Positions 7,748 through 17,417 of a stretch of DNA of 64,000 bases are shown here, piece by piece (the stretch's first letter is position 1; each line of letters opens with the position of its first letter). A model generated the notes under the pieces. That model was not told where the DNA came from and did not search any database. It saw only the letters and a list, made by a program, of their open reading frames with translations. Origin of the DNA: JAIQET01 sp035542575 (GTDB taxonomy: Bacteria > Acidobacteriota > Terriglobia > Terriglobales > Acidobacteriaceae); contig DATKLE010000098.1 in assembly GCA_035542575.1 (NCBI GenBank), positions 1 to 64,000 on the forward strand, read 5' to 3'. The position numbers and the translations under genes are program-made.

Positions 7748-10372
7748 TCAGTGCCCTTGCAGCATTTGCTGAAAACGCGCTTCACTACGCAGATGATCGA
7801 AATCGGGTGTGTTGTCTACGAAACTCACCGGCACCCCCGCTGCCAGCGACTTCTTCAACCACTCTAATGTGTGATCGGTATCCCCAAGGTGGTTGTAAAC
7901 CAACGCGGCCCGAAAACACACGTCGGGATCCTGGGGCGAGAGTGCGATGGCCGTTCCCAGGCTCGCCAACGCCTCATCCCTTCTGTCGAGCATCGCCAGA
8001 TAGGTCGAACGATACGCCAGCGTAGGCCCATCCTTCGGATTCACCTTCAGTTTCTCGTCGGCAAGGCGAATGGCCTCGCGATAGGCTTCGCTTGCCTGCT
8101 GGCGCTTGCCCGGAGCCCAATACTCCGCATCTCCCAAATTGCCCCAGGCCAACCACCCGGTTTTGTCGAGCTTCAGAGCTTCCTCGAAGTTACTCACAGC
8201 CTCGGTGTACTTCCGCATCATGAAGTAGGCCGTCCCCAAGTTCAGATAGGGGTCCACGGTCGGGCGGATGGAGACTGACTTCTCCAGCATGCTGATCGCA
8301 TCCTGGTACCGGGCCTGGGCGACGTACACCGCACCTAGGTTGGAATAGCCTCGGAAGTTGTCGGGAGACAGATTGATCACCTGCCGGAACATCCCGGCAG
8401 CATCGTCATAGCGGGCCTGGTTGAAGTAGAAAAAGCCCAGCGAATTGTACACAGCCCAGTATTGCGGCCGCAGGCTGATGGCCCGCCGGTAGGTGGCCTC
8501 CGCTTCGGCTGGCCTGTTCAGTTTTCGATAGGTGTCGGCCAGGCCGCGGAAGGCGTCATCGCTGGTGGGATCGAGAGTGGTGGCTTTCTGGAATTGGACT
8601 GCTGCGTTTTCATATTCGCCGGTGGCACGGTACACCCTGCCCAGACAGGTGTAGCCGTCAGCCAGACCAGGCGCCAGGGCCACGGCATGATCGCAAGCCG
8701 CCCTCGCCTGGCTGATCCAGTCGCTGCCGTGCTGTCCTTCCTGGTAGCCACGCCAGTAAGCCTCGCCCAGCGCGGCGTAAGCCTGGGCGTATTTCGAGTC
8801 CAGCGTGAGCGCGCGATTAAAAGCTGAGACGGCGCTATCCACGTTTTCCGGCTTGTGGTAGTCCAGCAGGTATCCCCGCCCGCGAAGATATTGATCGTGG
8901 GCCGAGGGGTTGTCCGTACCATGCGCTGCCAGGACAACCCGATCGTCGCGCTTGATTTCCAGTCCCAGCATGTCGAGCACGCCACTCACGACGCGATCTT
9001 CCACGGCAAAAGCATCGGCCGCGCTGGCGTCGATGGTGTCGGCGCGCAGCTGCCGCCGCGTCTTTGCGTCCACCAGGCTGTAGGTGACGCGCACCTGATT
9101 GCCTGATCCGTGCAGGCTTCCTTCCAGCACCAGGTTCACGCCGAAGTTCCTGCGGGCCTGTTCCACGCTGGTCACGCCGTCGGCACGAATCTCGGTGATG
9201 GGGACGACCTGCAAGGGATAGCTGCCCGTGAGTTGCGTGAGTTTGGCGGTGACCGTCTGCGTGAGTCCGTCGCACAATGCCTTGGCTCCGGGATCACTCC
9301 CAGTCGGAGAAAACGGCAGGACTGCCAACTGCGACGGAGCGGAACTGCCCAGCCGCAACCACTGCTGGATCGGCAGTTGCCGGTAAGCCACGATCGCAGC
9401 TAGAACCAGAATCACAGCAACGTTGACTAGAAGCCATTTTCGCGACTTGGATTTGCCTGCAAGACCCTGCGGCAACGTGGGGGCGAGCTTGCTCGGCGTC
9501 AGGCCCGCCTGTACCTGCCGCAGATCGTCCAGTAACTCCCTGGCGCTGGCGTAGCGCTGTCCTGGTTCTTTCGCCATCGCTTTGCTGACCAGCGCTTCCA
9601 CTCCGTCAGGGACCCGGGAGTTGAAGATGCGAATCGCTGCCGGCGTCTCATTGCGGATACGGTCCGTGGTAGCGACAAAGCTGCTGGCCATAAACGGGTG
9701 ATGCCCGGCCAGCATCTCGTACAGCACTACGCCCAGAGAGAACACATCCGCGCGGCCGTCAGGCACCCTCTCCAGCAGCACCTCCGGTGACATGTAAGCG
9801 GGAGTGCCTCCCATGGTGCCCGAGCGGTCTACAGTGGAACTCTGGTCGGAGCGGGGCAGGTGTTTGGCCACCCCGAAGTCCAGGATTTTCACCTGGCCAC
9901 CGGTAGTCAGCATGATGTTTTCCGGCTTGATGTCGCAGTGCACGATGCCGCGCTCATGCGCCGCGGCCAGCGCCTCCGCGCATTGGGTAGCGATTTCGAA
10001 GAACTGCTCCAGCGACATGCGCCGCCGCATCCGTTGCCGCAGGTTCTCGCCCTCCACGTATTCCATGACCAGGAAGATTTCGCCCTGTTCTTCCAGCACG
10101 TCGTGGAGAGCTGCCACGTGCGCATCGCTGAAGCGCGAGGCACGTTCGGCTTCCTGCTGAAAACGCCGCCGGTAGGTGGCGTCGGCACGCAGTTCGGGTG
10201 CCAGGCGCTTGAGCGCTACCGTGCGTTTCAACTTGGTGTCCTCGGCGCGATATACCTCGCCCATGCCACCCTTGCCCAGCCGCTCACCCACACGGAAGCG
10301 GCCTACGACGGCCCCGGAGATGGATTCTGGCGCTAGCGCTGGCTGCGACGAGGGTGGCTGAAACTCCGCCAT
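7748..10372 (-). CDS. Membrane Ser/Thr protein kinase with TPR sensor region
   Basis: 874 residues. The N-terminal PknB-type kinase domain (about 25-285) has the glycine loop GKGGMGEVY, the catalytic HCDIKPEN (about 146), DFGVAK (about 163) and GTPAYMSPE. One transmembrane helix (about 315-335) leads to a TolB-like segment (LAVLPFSPTGS...) and then a long array of tetratricopeptide repeats from about 500 to 860. This architecture (kinase, membrane helix, TolB-like domain, TPRs) is common in Acidobacteriota and other soil bacteria. It probably phosphorylates cytoplasmic targets after the extracytoplasmic TPR part binds a partner. The gene stands alone, and its targets are unknown. Confidence 0.92.
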   Translation of the reverse strand: MAEFQPPSSQPALAPESISGAVVGRFRVGERLGKGGMGEVYRAEDTKLKRTVALKRLAPELRADATYRRRFQQEAERASRFSDAHVAALHDVLEEQGEIFLVMEYVEGENLRQRMRRRMSLEQFFEIATQCAEALAAAHERGIVHCDIKPENIMLTTGGQVKILDFGVAKHLPRSDQSSTVDRSGTMGGTPAYMSPEVLLERVPDGRADVFSLGVVLYEMLAGHHPFMASSFVATTDRIRNETPAAIRIFNSRVPDGVEALVSKAMAKEPGQRYASARELLDDLRQVQAGLTPSKLAPTLPQGLAGKSKSRKWLLVNVAVILVLAAIVAYRQLPIQQWLRLGSSAPSQLAVLPFSPTGSDPGAKALCDGLTQTVTAKLTQLTGSYPLQVVPITEIRADGVTSVEQARRNFGVNLVLEGSLHGSGNQVRVTYSLVDAKTRRQLRADTIDASAADAFAVEDRVVSGVLDMLGLEIKRDDRVVLAAHGTDNPSAHDQYLRGRGYLLDYHKPENVDSAVSAFNRALTLDSKYAQAYAALGEAYWRGYQEGQHGSDWISQARAACDHAVALAPGLADGYTCLGRVYRATGEYENAAVQFQKATTLDPTSDDAFRGLADTYRKLNRPAEAEATYRRAISLRPQYWAVYNSLGFFYFNQARYDDAAGMFRQVINLSPDNFRGYSNLGAVYVAQARYQDAISMLEKSVSIRPTVDPYLNLGTAYFMMRKYTEAVSNFEEALKLDKTGWLAWGNLGDAEYWAPGKRQQASEAYREAIRLADEKLKVNPKDGPTLAYRSTYLAMLDRRDEALASLGTAIALSPQDPDVCFRAALVYNHLGDTDHTLEWLKKSLAAGVPVSFVDNTPDFDHLRSEARFQQMLQGH

Positions 10373-10486
10373 ACGATAATCTCAGGAAGGAATAAAAGGC
10401 CCTGCCGGGCTCTTCGACCCGCTCTGCCCCTGCTCTGCGGCATCTTACTCCCCGTTTGGAGCACGGGCAAATCAGGGCTGGTCAAG

Positions 10487-11314
10487 CTATTCGATCACCG
10501 ACTTCATGCAGAACACGCTGCCCCCGGACTTTTCAAACTCCGAAGTGTCCACCAGCACCGGTTCCAACCCTTCACGGGCCAGGATGGCCCGCAGGTTCTG
10601 GCTCACCCGCGGCGTGATGTACCTTCCGTTAGCCACGATGCCGTTGCCCGTAAACTGCAGTGCTTCGTCGCGGGTGAGCTCATGGAGGCGCTTCCAGCCT
10701 TGGCGCAGCGTGTCCAGGGCACCGCGAGAGTAAGCGCCCGGGTAGATCAATGCGGCTTCGCTATTCAGTGGACACAAACAGGTGTCGAGATGGTAGCAGT
10801 GGTCATCCACCAGTTGCAGCGGGGTAACAGGGATCTCCAGCTCCTGCATCGCTGCGGCAAACTTCTCCACCCCGCCGCGAGTGGAGCGGAAACCGTAACC
10901 GGCCCAAATCCGGGAGCGGTCCGGATGCCAGATCAGGTCGCCGTGGCCTTCCAAATACTCGCCGTTAAAGTCCAGGGCAATGACCTTGTACCCGCGCTGG
11001 CTGAACCACTCCACGTAGAACGGCACTTCTTTCTGGCGGATGAGATAGCGCATTTCGCTTGGGACGATGAATTTGCCAATCTTCTCGCTATAGCCGACAA
11101 ACACCTGGTTGGCGGCGAAGACCATGTCTTCAAGGTCTTTTACCGGCTTGATAATCTCCACCTTGACGCCGGATTCCTCCAGCGCTCGCCGCAAGCTCTC
11201 CCACTGCTGCTGCGCCCTTTCCCGATCAATGGGCAGACGCATGTAGGGGTTCTTGCGCTCCCGCACATCGAAAAAGGTCGGCGGACACATGAGCACGCGC
11301 TTCGGCATAGGCAT
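10487..11314 (-). CDS. Dimethylarginine dimethylaminohydrolase / arginine deiminase-like amidinohydrolase
   Basis: 275 residues of the guanidino-modifying amidinotransferase fold. The visible signatures are an N-terminal MCPPTFFDV segment, FAANQVFVG, GHGDLIW, a His in the DDHCYHLDTC stretch (about 170-177) and the C-terminal catalytic Cys in GGSVFCMKS (Cys about 269). Family enzymes hydrolyse arginine or methylated arginines to citrulline. The neighbours (rocD, argF, arcC) handle ornithine, citrulline and carbamoyl phosphate, so an arginine- or methylarginine-hydrolysing role is a reasonable inference. The exact substrate is uncertain. No strong ribosome site is seen at the ATG; a second ATG lies six bases downstream. 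Confidence 0.8.
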   Translation of the reverse strand: MPMPKRVLMCPPTFFDVRERKNPYMRLPIDRERAQQQWESLRRALEESGVKVEIIKPVKDLEDMVFAANQVFVGYSEKIGKFIVPSEMRYLIRQKEVPFYVEWFSQRGYKVIALDFNGEYLEGHGDLIWHPDRSRIWAGYGFRSTRGGVEKFAAAMQELEIPVTPLQLVDDHCYHLDTCLCPLNSEAALIYPGAYSRGALDTLRQGWKRLHELTRDEALQFTGNGIVANGRYITPRVSQNLRAILAREGLEPVLVDTSEFEKSGGSVFCMKSVIE

Positions 11315-11460
11315 TTGATGATAGCGGCTGCAGGATGGGAGTTCCAGGAGAGGGCCGACTCGCGCGACATGCTGGAGAGTCTTCCGTACAAGCTTTCGAA
11401 AACCGTGTTTCGGGTGGTGTAGCGCTTCAGCGCTGCGATTGCTTCCTTCTCGCTCCCGCT

Positions 11461-12675
11461 CTAACGCCTCTCCACTACTTTCTTGATCCGCTCAAACGCC
11501 CAATCAATCTCCTCCCGCTTGATGACGAGCGGGGGCGCAATCCGGATCACACGATCGTGGGTTTCCTTGCACAGAATCCCTTCCTGCTTCAGCGCCTCGC
11601 AGTAAGGCCGGGCCGGGCTGTGCAGCTCGATGCCGATCCACAAGCCTTTGCCACGGACCTCCTTCAGATCGGGGCTGCGCAGGGTCTGCAGTTTCTCCAG
11701 GAAGTACCCACCCAGTTCCGCGGAGCGTTCCACCATTCTTTCCTCGACCAATACCCGCAGTGCCGTCCGCGCCACCGCACAGCCCAGCGGGTTGCCGCCA
11801 AACGTGCTGCCGTGGTCACCGGGCTTGTACACCCCAAGAATCTCTTTGGATGCGAGTACCGCGGACACCGGATAGAAGCCACCCGCCAGCGCCTTCCCCA
11901 CGATGAGCACGTCCGGGGTAATGCCCTCATGCATGTAGGCGAACAGCTTGCCGGTGCGCCCCAAGCCGGACTGGATCTCGTCCGTCATCAGCAGCACACG
12001 GTTGGCGCGACAAATTTCGGCCGCCTCTTTCAGGAATCCTTTCGGCGGAATGATGATGCCGGCTTCGCCCTGGATCGGCTCAACCAAGAACGCGCAGGTG
12101 TTGGGCGTAATCGCCGTGCGCAAGGCTCGCGCATCGCCGAACGGAATGACCTTGAAACCCGGCGTGAACGGACCAAAACCGTCGCGGTATTGCTCATCGG
12201 TCGAGAAGCTGACGATGGTGATCGTCCGCCCATGAAAATTGTTCGCGCATACGACGATTTCCGCTTTCCCTTCCGGAATACCTTTGATCTTGTACCCCCA
12301 CTTACGGGCAGTCTTCACCGCGGTCTCGACGGCCTCGGCGCCAGAGTTCATGGGCAGGGCCATGTCGTAGCCGGTCAGGTCATGCAGTTCCTTGTACAGC
12401 AGCGGAAGCTGGTCATTGCGGAACGCGCGCGAAGTGAGTGTGACCTTGTTCGCCTGCTCCGCCAGCGTCTTCAAAATCTTGGGATGGCAGTGGCCCTGGT
12501 TGACCGCCGAATAAGCCGCCAGGCAGTCCAGATAACGCTTGCTGTCGACGTCATATACCCACACGCCGCTCGCGCGCTCGATCACCACATCGAGGGGATG
12601 ATAGTTATGGGCACCGAACTCATTCTCCAGATCGACAAAATCCTGGGTACGTAGAACTTCTTCTGTAACCGGCAT
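11461..12675 (-). CDS. rocD: Ornithine-oxo-acid aminotransferase
   Basis: 404 residues, a class III PLP-dependent aminotransferase. It transfers the delta-amino group of ornithine to 2-oxoglutarate to give glutamate semialdehyde. The N-terminal segment ENEFGAHNYHPLDVVIERA and the downstream YLDCLAAYSAVNQGHCHPKI are characteristic of ornithine aminotransferases. The PLP lysine lies in VGKALAGGFYPVSA (about residue 260), and DEIQSGLGRTGK precedes it. AAAGGAA lies just before the ATG. It sits between the amidinohydrolase and pyrB and gives the cluster an exit for ornithine. The assignment is firm. Confidence 0.95.
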   Translation of the reverse strand: MPVTEEVLRTQDFVDLENEFGAHNYHPLDVVIERASGVWVYDVDSKRYLDCLAAYSAVNQGHCHPKILKTLAEQANKVTLTSRAFRNDQLPLLYKELHDLTGYDMALPMNSGAEAVETAVKTARKWGYKIKGIPEGKAEIVVCANNFHGRTITIVSFSTDEQYRDGFGPFTPGFKVIPFGDARALRTAITPNTCAFLVEPIQGEAGIIIPPKGFLKEAAEICRANRVLLMTDEIQSGLGRTGKLFAYMHEGITPDVLIVGKALAGGFYPVSAVLASKEILGVYKPGDHGSTFGGNPLGCAVARTALRVLVEERMVERSAELGGYFLEKLQTLRSPDLKEVRGKGLWIGIELHSPARPYCEALKQEGILCKETHDRVIRIAPPLVIKREEIDWAFERIKKVVERR

Positions 12676-12693
12676 AGGTTCCTTTCCTGAGTC

Positions 12694-13680
12694 CTACTCT
12701 TTGTCCAGCAGCATCGTGAGCAGAGCCATCCGCACGTACAGGCCATTCACTGCCTGCCGGAAATAAAACGCCCTGGGATCATCATCTACGGTTTTGTCCA
12801 GTTCGACCGTGCGCGGCAGAGGATGCAGAATCATCGCGTCAGGCTTCATGTGCCGCAACACCGCTGAGTCGATAGCATAGTGCGACAGTCCCTTGACGTC
12901 AGCCACCCGCTCGGGCCGGATGCGCGTTTGATATACCACGTCCACTTCCCCGATCACCCGGTCAATCTCCGATTCCACCTCGTAGCGCGTGCCATGCTCG
13001 TCCAGGTATTCCAGAATGTCCGGCTTCATCCGCATCTCAGGCGGGCTGACAAAGAAGATTTTAACGCGCTCGAATTTCGCCAGCAGGTAGGCGAGTGATC
13101 GGGCCGTGCGTCCCTTATCGAGCTCTCCGATGATGGCCACACTCAGCCCGTCCAGTGGACGTTCCCGGTAAATGGTGTAAAGGTCGAGCAGGGCCTGCGT
13201 AGGATGCTGGCCGCCGTTTCCGTCGCCCGCATTAATCACCGGGACCGGCGACACCAGCGCTGCGCGCTTGGCGCCCCCCTCCTCATGGTGCCGGATGACA
13301 ATTACGTCCGAGTAGCTGCCAATGATGCGGATCGAGTCCTCTACCTGTTCTGCCTCGATCTCCGAGGAAAACGCGCGCGCATGTTCGGTGGACAGCACCC
13401 GTCCGCCCAACCGGTGCATGGCTGCTTCAAATGAGAACCGCGTCCGCGTGGAGGGCTGGTAGAACAGCGTCGCCATGATCTTGTTGTGGTAGTCAAGCGT
13501 GCCGCCCCGCGCCACCACGCGTTCCATGCCCCGTGAACGGTTGAACAGGTCCATCAGCAGGGGCACGGTGAACTGCTGCGACTCGACGACGTGCCTCAAT
13601 TTCATGTCCCGTCCCAAGAGCGATTGTAACGGCTGGGACTGGCTGGCAGGCTCGACCGGGCTAAAGGTCATCTCGCGCAT
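12694..13680 (-). CDS. pyrB: Aspartate carbamoyltransferase catalytic subunit
   Basis: 328 residues. It condenses carbamoyl phosphate with aspartate in pyrimidine synthesis. The carbamoyl-phosphate loop STRTR (about 75-80), HPTQALLDLYTI (about 155) and the ILHPLPR aspartate-side motif are present, which separates it from the ornithine enzyme upstream. The reading frame stays open far upstream through arcC in another frame. The ATG at 13680 is the sensible start because it follows the arcC stop by two bases and begins a normal-length protein. No regulatory subunit pyrI or dihydroorotase is adjacent. Confidence 0.92.
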   Translation of the reverse strand: MREMTFSPVEPASQSQPLQSLLGRDMKLRHVVESQQFTVPLLMDLFNRSRGMERVVARGGTLDYHNKIMATLFYQPSTRTRFSFEAAMHRLGGRVLSTEHARAFSSEIEAEQVEDSIRIIGSYSDVIVIRHHEEGGAKRAALVSPVPVINAGDGNGGQHPTQALLDLYTIYRERPLDGLSVAIIGELDKGRTARSLAYLLAKFERVKIFFVSPPEMRMKPDILEYLDEHGTRYEVESEIDRVIGEVDVVYQTRIRPERVADVKGLSHYAIDSAVLRHMKPDAMILHPLPRTVELDKTVDDDPRAFYFRQAVNGLYVRMALLTMLLDKE

Positions 13681-13682
13681 GA

Positions 13683-14672
13683 TCACCGTCCTCCCACTTG
13701 AACTTCGACTTGCGGGCGCGGCCGCATGGTGCCGGCATCGGCAAGGACATGGGTGCCCGCCAATCCGGCCACCGCTCGAGTCAGGTACTCGTAGGAAGTG
13801 ATCACCGCTTCCTTTCCGCCCTGGCGCAGGAACCGCAGCACCGACTCCACCTTCGGCCCCATGGTCCCCGGCGGGAAGTGACCGGCCCGGGCATGCTCTT
13901 CCAACTCCGCCGCAGTCACATAAGTCAGCGGCCGCTGTGTCGGCTTCTTGTAGTCCAGATACACAAAATCGGTATCCGTCGAGATCGCGAACACATCCAC
14001 GCCCAGGCCAGACGCCAACAGAGCCGAGGCGCGGTCCTTGTCGATCACCGCCTCCACCCCTTGCAGCGTGCCATTGGACCGGATCACCGGGATACCGCCG
14101 CCGCCGCAGGCGATCACCAGCACACCGTCTTCGACCAGGTCGCGGATCACTTCGAGCTCGACGATTTCGATTGGGTCCGGGGACGGCACGATCCGGCGGT
14201 AGCCACGCGCCGCATCCTCCACAATTTCCCACCCAAACAGGCGTTTGCGCTCCTCAGCATCGGCCCGCGAGTAGAACGGGCCAATAGGCTTGCTAGGATG
14301 CTGCATCGCCGGATCGTCGGCCGCCACCACGCATTGCGTCAGCACGGTCACCACTGGCACGTGCAAACTGGCCCGCGACAGCTCGTTGATCAGCGATTGT
14401 TGCAGCAGGTAGCCAATCTCACCCTGGGTGGAAGCATCGCAGACGTCGAGAGGATGTCCGGGAACCTGGCTCGCAGCCCGCTCCGATCGCAGCAGCGCCG
14501 CCCCGACCTGGGGACCGTTGCCGTGGGTGATAACCAGCCGGTAGCCGGCGCGGATGAGCCCGACAATTTCCGCCGCTGTCCGCCGCGCATTGGCCAGCTG
14601 TTCGGCGACACTCCCCTTTTCTCCCGCCCTTATCAGGGAGTTCCCGCCAACGGCTAAGAGCAGCGTTTTCAT
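13683..14672 (-). CDS. arcC: Carbamate kinase
   Basis: 329 residues. It transfers phosphate between carbamoyl phosphate and ADP, making ATP in arginine fermentation. The start at 14672 gives the family N-terminus MKTLLLAVGGNSLI. Other family segments are THGNGPQVGAALLRSE, EIGYLLQQSLINEL, ACGGGGIPV and an FPPGTMGPKVE near the C-terminus. The open frame extends 20 codons further upstream without homology-like features. It lies between argF and pyrB, three genes that all use carbamoyl phosphate. Confidence 0.93.
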   Translation of the reverse strand: MKTLLLAVGGNSLIRAGEKGSVAEQLANARRTAAEIVGLIRAGYRLVITHGNGPQVGAALLRSERAASQVPGHPLDVCDASTQGEIGYLLQQSLINELSRASLHVPVVTVLTQCVVAADDPAMQHPSKPIGPFYSRADAEERKRLFGWEIVEDAARGYRRIVPSPDPIEIVELEVIRDLVEDGVLVIACGGGGIPVIRSNGTLQGVEAVIDKDRASALLASGLGVDVFAISTDTDFVYLDYKKPTQRPLTYVTAAELEEHARAGHFPPGTMGPKVESVLRFLRQGGKEAVITSYEYLTRAVAGLAGTHVLADAGTMRPRPQVEVQVGGR

Positions 14673-14718
14673 CGTTGCAACTGGTCCGTGGTTCCGGACG
14701 CTGCCATGCGGCCCATTC

Positions 14719-15690
14719 TCAGACGCGGGCAAGCTCCAGAAGCTTGGCGGGCTCCGGTACCTCCACCGCCGCGTCCTTCATCAGTTCCAGCATGATTGAT
14801 TTCTGCACATGCAGCCGATTCTCGGCCTCCTGGAACACTGCCGAACGCGGAGAATCAATCACCTCATTGCTGACTTCGTCTCCTCGATGCGCCGGCAGGC
14901 AATGCAGGAAGATGGCATCACGCTTCGCCAGAGCAAACAACTTGGCGTTGACTTGGTAAGGCAGAAATATCTGGCGCCGCGCCTCCGCCTCAGCTTCCTG
15001 GCCCATGCTTGCCCACACATCGGTGTAAATCACGTCTGCTCCCGACGCGGCTTGTGCCGGGTCATGGGTGATCGTGCATGTGCCGCCCGTCTCCTTGCCC
15101 CTCTCCCGCGCCCACTCAACCGCTTCTTTCCTCGGTTCATACCCGAGCGGGGTCGCCACCCAGACTTCCGCTCCGAGCTGTGCTCCGGCAAACATCAGTG
15201 AGTGCGCGACGTTGTTTCCATCTCCAATGAACGCCACCTTCAAACCGGCAATCTTCCCCTTGATCTCCCACATGGTGAGATAGTCGGCCATCGCCTGGCA
15301 GGGATGGCTGTAGTCGGTGAGTCCGTTGATAATCGGGATGGCGGCATACGCCGCCATGTCCTCTACGATGCTGTGCGCAAAGGTACGGATCATGATGCCT
15401 TGCACCATGCGTTCCAGATTCTTGGCCACGTCGTAGACAGACTCGCGCTTGCCCAGGTTGATCTCCGCCGGCGACAGGTACAGCGAGAAACCGCCGAGCT
15501 GGTGAATGCCCACATCGAAACTCACTCGCGTCCGCAGCGACGGCTTCTCGAAGATCAGGGCCAGAGTTTTTCCTCTTAGCGCTTCGCTATAGGCAGCGGG
15601 ATCGGCCTTGATCTGGCGGGCAAGCGCCAGCAGGAAGCGGATCTCGAGCGGCGTGAAGTCTTTGATCGAAAGGAAATCTTTGGGGATCAT
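14719..15690 (-). CDS. argF: Ornithine carbamoyltransferase
   Basis: 323 residues. It interconverts ornithine plus carbamoyl phosphate and citrulline. The carbamoyl-phosphate loop is present as SLRTR (about 53) in KPSLRTRVSFDVG, together with HPCQAMADYLT (about 130) and HCLPAHRG (about 265), the ornithine-side signature. The ATG overlaps the stop codon of the upstream GTPase-like gene as ATGA, so the genes are translationally coupled. With carbamate kinase next, the catabolic direction (citrulline to ornithine plus carbamoyl phosphate, then ATP) is plausible, though sequence alone cannot separate anabolic argF from catabolic arcB. Confidence 0.95.
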   Translation of the reverse strand: MIPKDFLSIKDFTPLEIRFLLALARQIKADPAAYSEALRGKTLALIFEKPSLRTRVSFDVGIHQLGGFSLYLSPAEINLGKRESVYDVAKNLERMVQGIMIRTFAHSIVEDMAAYAAIPIINGLTDYSHPCQAMADYLTMWEIKGKIAGLKVAFIGDGNNVAHSLMFAGAQLGAEVWVATPLGYEPRKEAVEWARERGKETGGTCTITHDPAQAASGADVIYTDVWASMGQEAEAEARRQIFLPYQVNAKLFALAKRDAIFLHCLPAHRGDEVSNEVIDSPRSAVFQEAENRLHVQKSIMLELMKDAAVEVPEPAKLLELARV

Positions 15691-17030
15691 TTGTGCACTC
15701 CCGCAAGTACCGGTTCGAGCTTTCGGGGAAATTTCGCCAGAATTTCGACCAGCCCGGGGCTGGTGAGTTCTTCCACTTCGTAACTCACCCGCAGGCTGGG
15801 CTTGTCGATCTTGACGACGTGGGCGAGATCAATGGGAGTCGCCACCAGCACCAGATCGCACGGTGTGCGGTTGATGGTCTCCTGCAATTCATGCCGCTGC
15901 ACCGCGCTGTAGCCCATGGCGGGCAGCAGGCTGGTGAGATGGGGATAATGCTCGTAGGTGCCGCGAATCGAGCCCACGGCATAGGGACGGGGATCAACCA
16001 GTTCCGCCGCTCCGCACTGCCGTGCCGCCACTACCCCGGCCCCATACGGCATTTCACCGTGGGTGAGGGTGGGACCATCCTCCACCACCAAGACCCGCTT
16101 GTTCTTGATCGTCTCCGGCGACGCCACTGCCACGCGGCAAGCCATTTCCACGACGGTGGCTTTGGGATTGCTGAGCCGGACGTTCCGGCGGATGGTTTCC
16201 ACATCGCGCGGCGCCGCCGTGTCCACCTTGTTGATGACCACAACATCGGCCCGGCGCAGATTCACTTCGCCAGGAAAATATCCCAACTCGTGCCCGGCGC
16301 GATGCGGGTCGGCCACCACGATCTCGAGGTCCGAGGCATAGAACGGGGTGTCGTTGTTTCCGCCGTCCCACAGGATAATGTCGGCTTCCTGTTCCGCCTG
16401 ACGCAAGATCTTCTCGTAGTCCACGCCCGCGTATACCACCGTGCCCTTGCGAAGGTGAGGCTCATATTCCTCGCGCTCTTCAATCGTGCACTGTTGCCGT
16501 TCCAGGTCTTCCATAGTGGCGAAGCGCTGCACCGCCTGCGCAGCCAGGTCCCCGTAGGGCATGGGATGGCGGATGACCACCGGCTTCCATCCCAGATGAC
16601 GCAACTCGGAAGCGACCAGCCGCGACACGGGGCTCTTGCCGCACCCCGTGCGCACCGCACACACGGACACCACGGGCAGCGTGGACTTAATCTGAGTGTG
16701 CTCAGTTCCGAGAAGCCAGAAATCAGCACCCGCCGCCACCGCGCGCGAGGCCAGGTGCATCAGATTGGGGTGGGAGATGTCGCTGTAGGAGAACACCACG
16801 GCATCAATGTCATGTTCGGTGACCAGCCTTTCCAGGTCCTTTTCCTCGAAAATAGGAATGCCGTCCGGGTAGAGTGGTCCGGCTAACTCCCTGGGATAGC
16901 GCCGGTTAGCAATGTCCGGAATCTGGGTGGCGGTGAAGGCCACCACCTGATACTCGGCGTTGTTGCGAAATGCAACATTGAAATTGTGGAAGTCCCGGCC
17001 TGCCGCTCCCAAGATCAGCACCTTCTTCAT
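15687..17030 (-). CDS. Cyclic 2,3-diphosphoglycerate synthetase-like P-loop protein
   Basis: 447 residues. An N-terminal Rossmann-like segment (KKVLILGAAGRDFHNFN) is followed by a P-loop, AVRTGCGKS (about residue 131-139), LWDGGNNDTPF and an NKVDTA guanine-specificity-like motif, then VVEDGPTLTHGEMPYGAG. This matches the family annotated as cyclic 2,3-diphosphoglycerate synthetase, first described in thermophilic archaea and widely found in bacteria with no proven role. It is the first gene of the arginine/carbamoyl-phosphate operon and overlaps argF. Its position suggests a role in that metabolism rather than thermoprotection, but this is inference. Confidence 0.75.
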   Translation of the reverse strand: MKKVLILGAAGRDFHNFNVAFRNNAEYQVVAFTATQIPDIANRRYPRELAGPLYPDGIPIFEEKDLERLVTEHDIDAVVFSYSDISHPNLMHLASRAVAAGADFWLLGTEHTQIKSTLPVVSVCAVRTGCGKSPVSRLVASELRHLGWKPVVIRHPMPYGDLAAQAVQRFATMEDLERQQCTIEEREEYEPHLRKGTVVYAGVDYEKILRQAEQEADIILWDGGNNDTPFYASDLEIVVADPHRAGHELGYFPGEVNLRRADVVVINKVDTAAPRDVETIRRNVRLSNPKATVVEMACRVAVASPETIKNKRVLVVEDGPTLTHGEMPYGAGVVAARQCGAAELVDPRPYAVGSIRGTYEHYPHLTSLLPAMGYSAVQRHELQETINRTPCDLVLVATPIDLAHVVKIDKPSLRVSYEVEELTSPGLVEILAKFPRKLEPVLAGVHK

Positions 17031-17417
17031 GGCGTCCCCCGATCAGAGTTGTGGCTCCAGCCCTCTATCTTCTCGTCTGTGCCGCCTTCGCGGCTGTGCT
17101 GCTTATCACCACCGGGTGTGACTTTAAGCACACCCAGTTGAGGCAATGGAACCGTCGAAGGGCCTGCCCCGTGCAACGACAGCCTGCTGTAGGCTTCCGG
17201 CAAGGCAGCCGCTGACGAGACCTCGGCAGCGGTGACCATTTGTCGGCATTCACTCCAGGGATCGAATTCTCCAGCCGCAACGCAAATCCCAAACCGAGTG
17301 GGCTGTCAATCAGATCGCAGCTCTTCTCTTTCCCAATGGGTTGGGCCACTGGCGTGCAGCAAGAACCCCATTCCTGCCGCCTTAAAACGGCTGATTCATG
17401 GAGTCGAGGGAGTAAGC
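17031..17417. other. 387-base intergenic region upstream of the carbamoyl-phosphate operon
   Basis: This lies between the divergent minus-strand operon and a plus-strand zinc-ribbon gene. No coding region is supported. The visible structure is a perfect 7-bp inverted repeat GGGTGTG/CACACCC (17114-17120 and 17129-17135) with an AT-rich 8-base centre, about 90 bases before the operon start. It could be an operator. No convincing -35/-10 pair was found. Confidence 0.4.

Noticed and set aside
13681..14232. N-terminal extension of pyrB reaching far into arcC
   Set aside because: Only an open frame; the normal-length pyrB start is at 13680, directly after the arcC stop.
17027..17239. Open frame upstream of the cyclic-diphosphoglycerate-synthetase-like gene
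   Set aside because: It crosses the inverted repeat at 17114-17135 and lacks a ribosome site or features.
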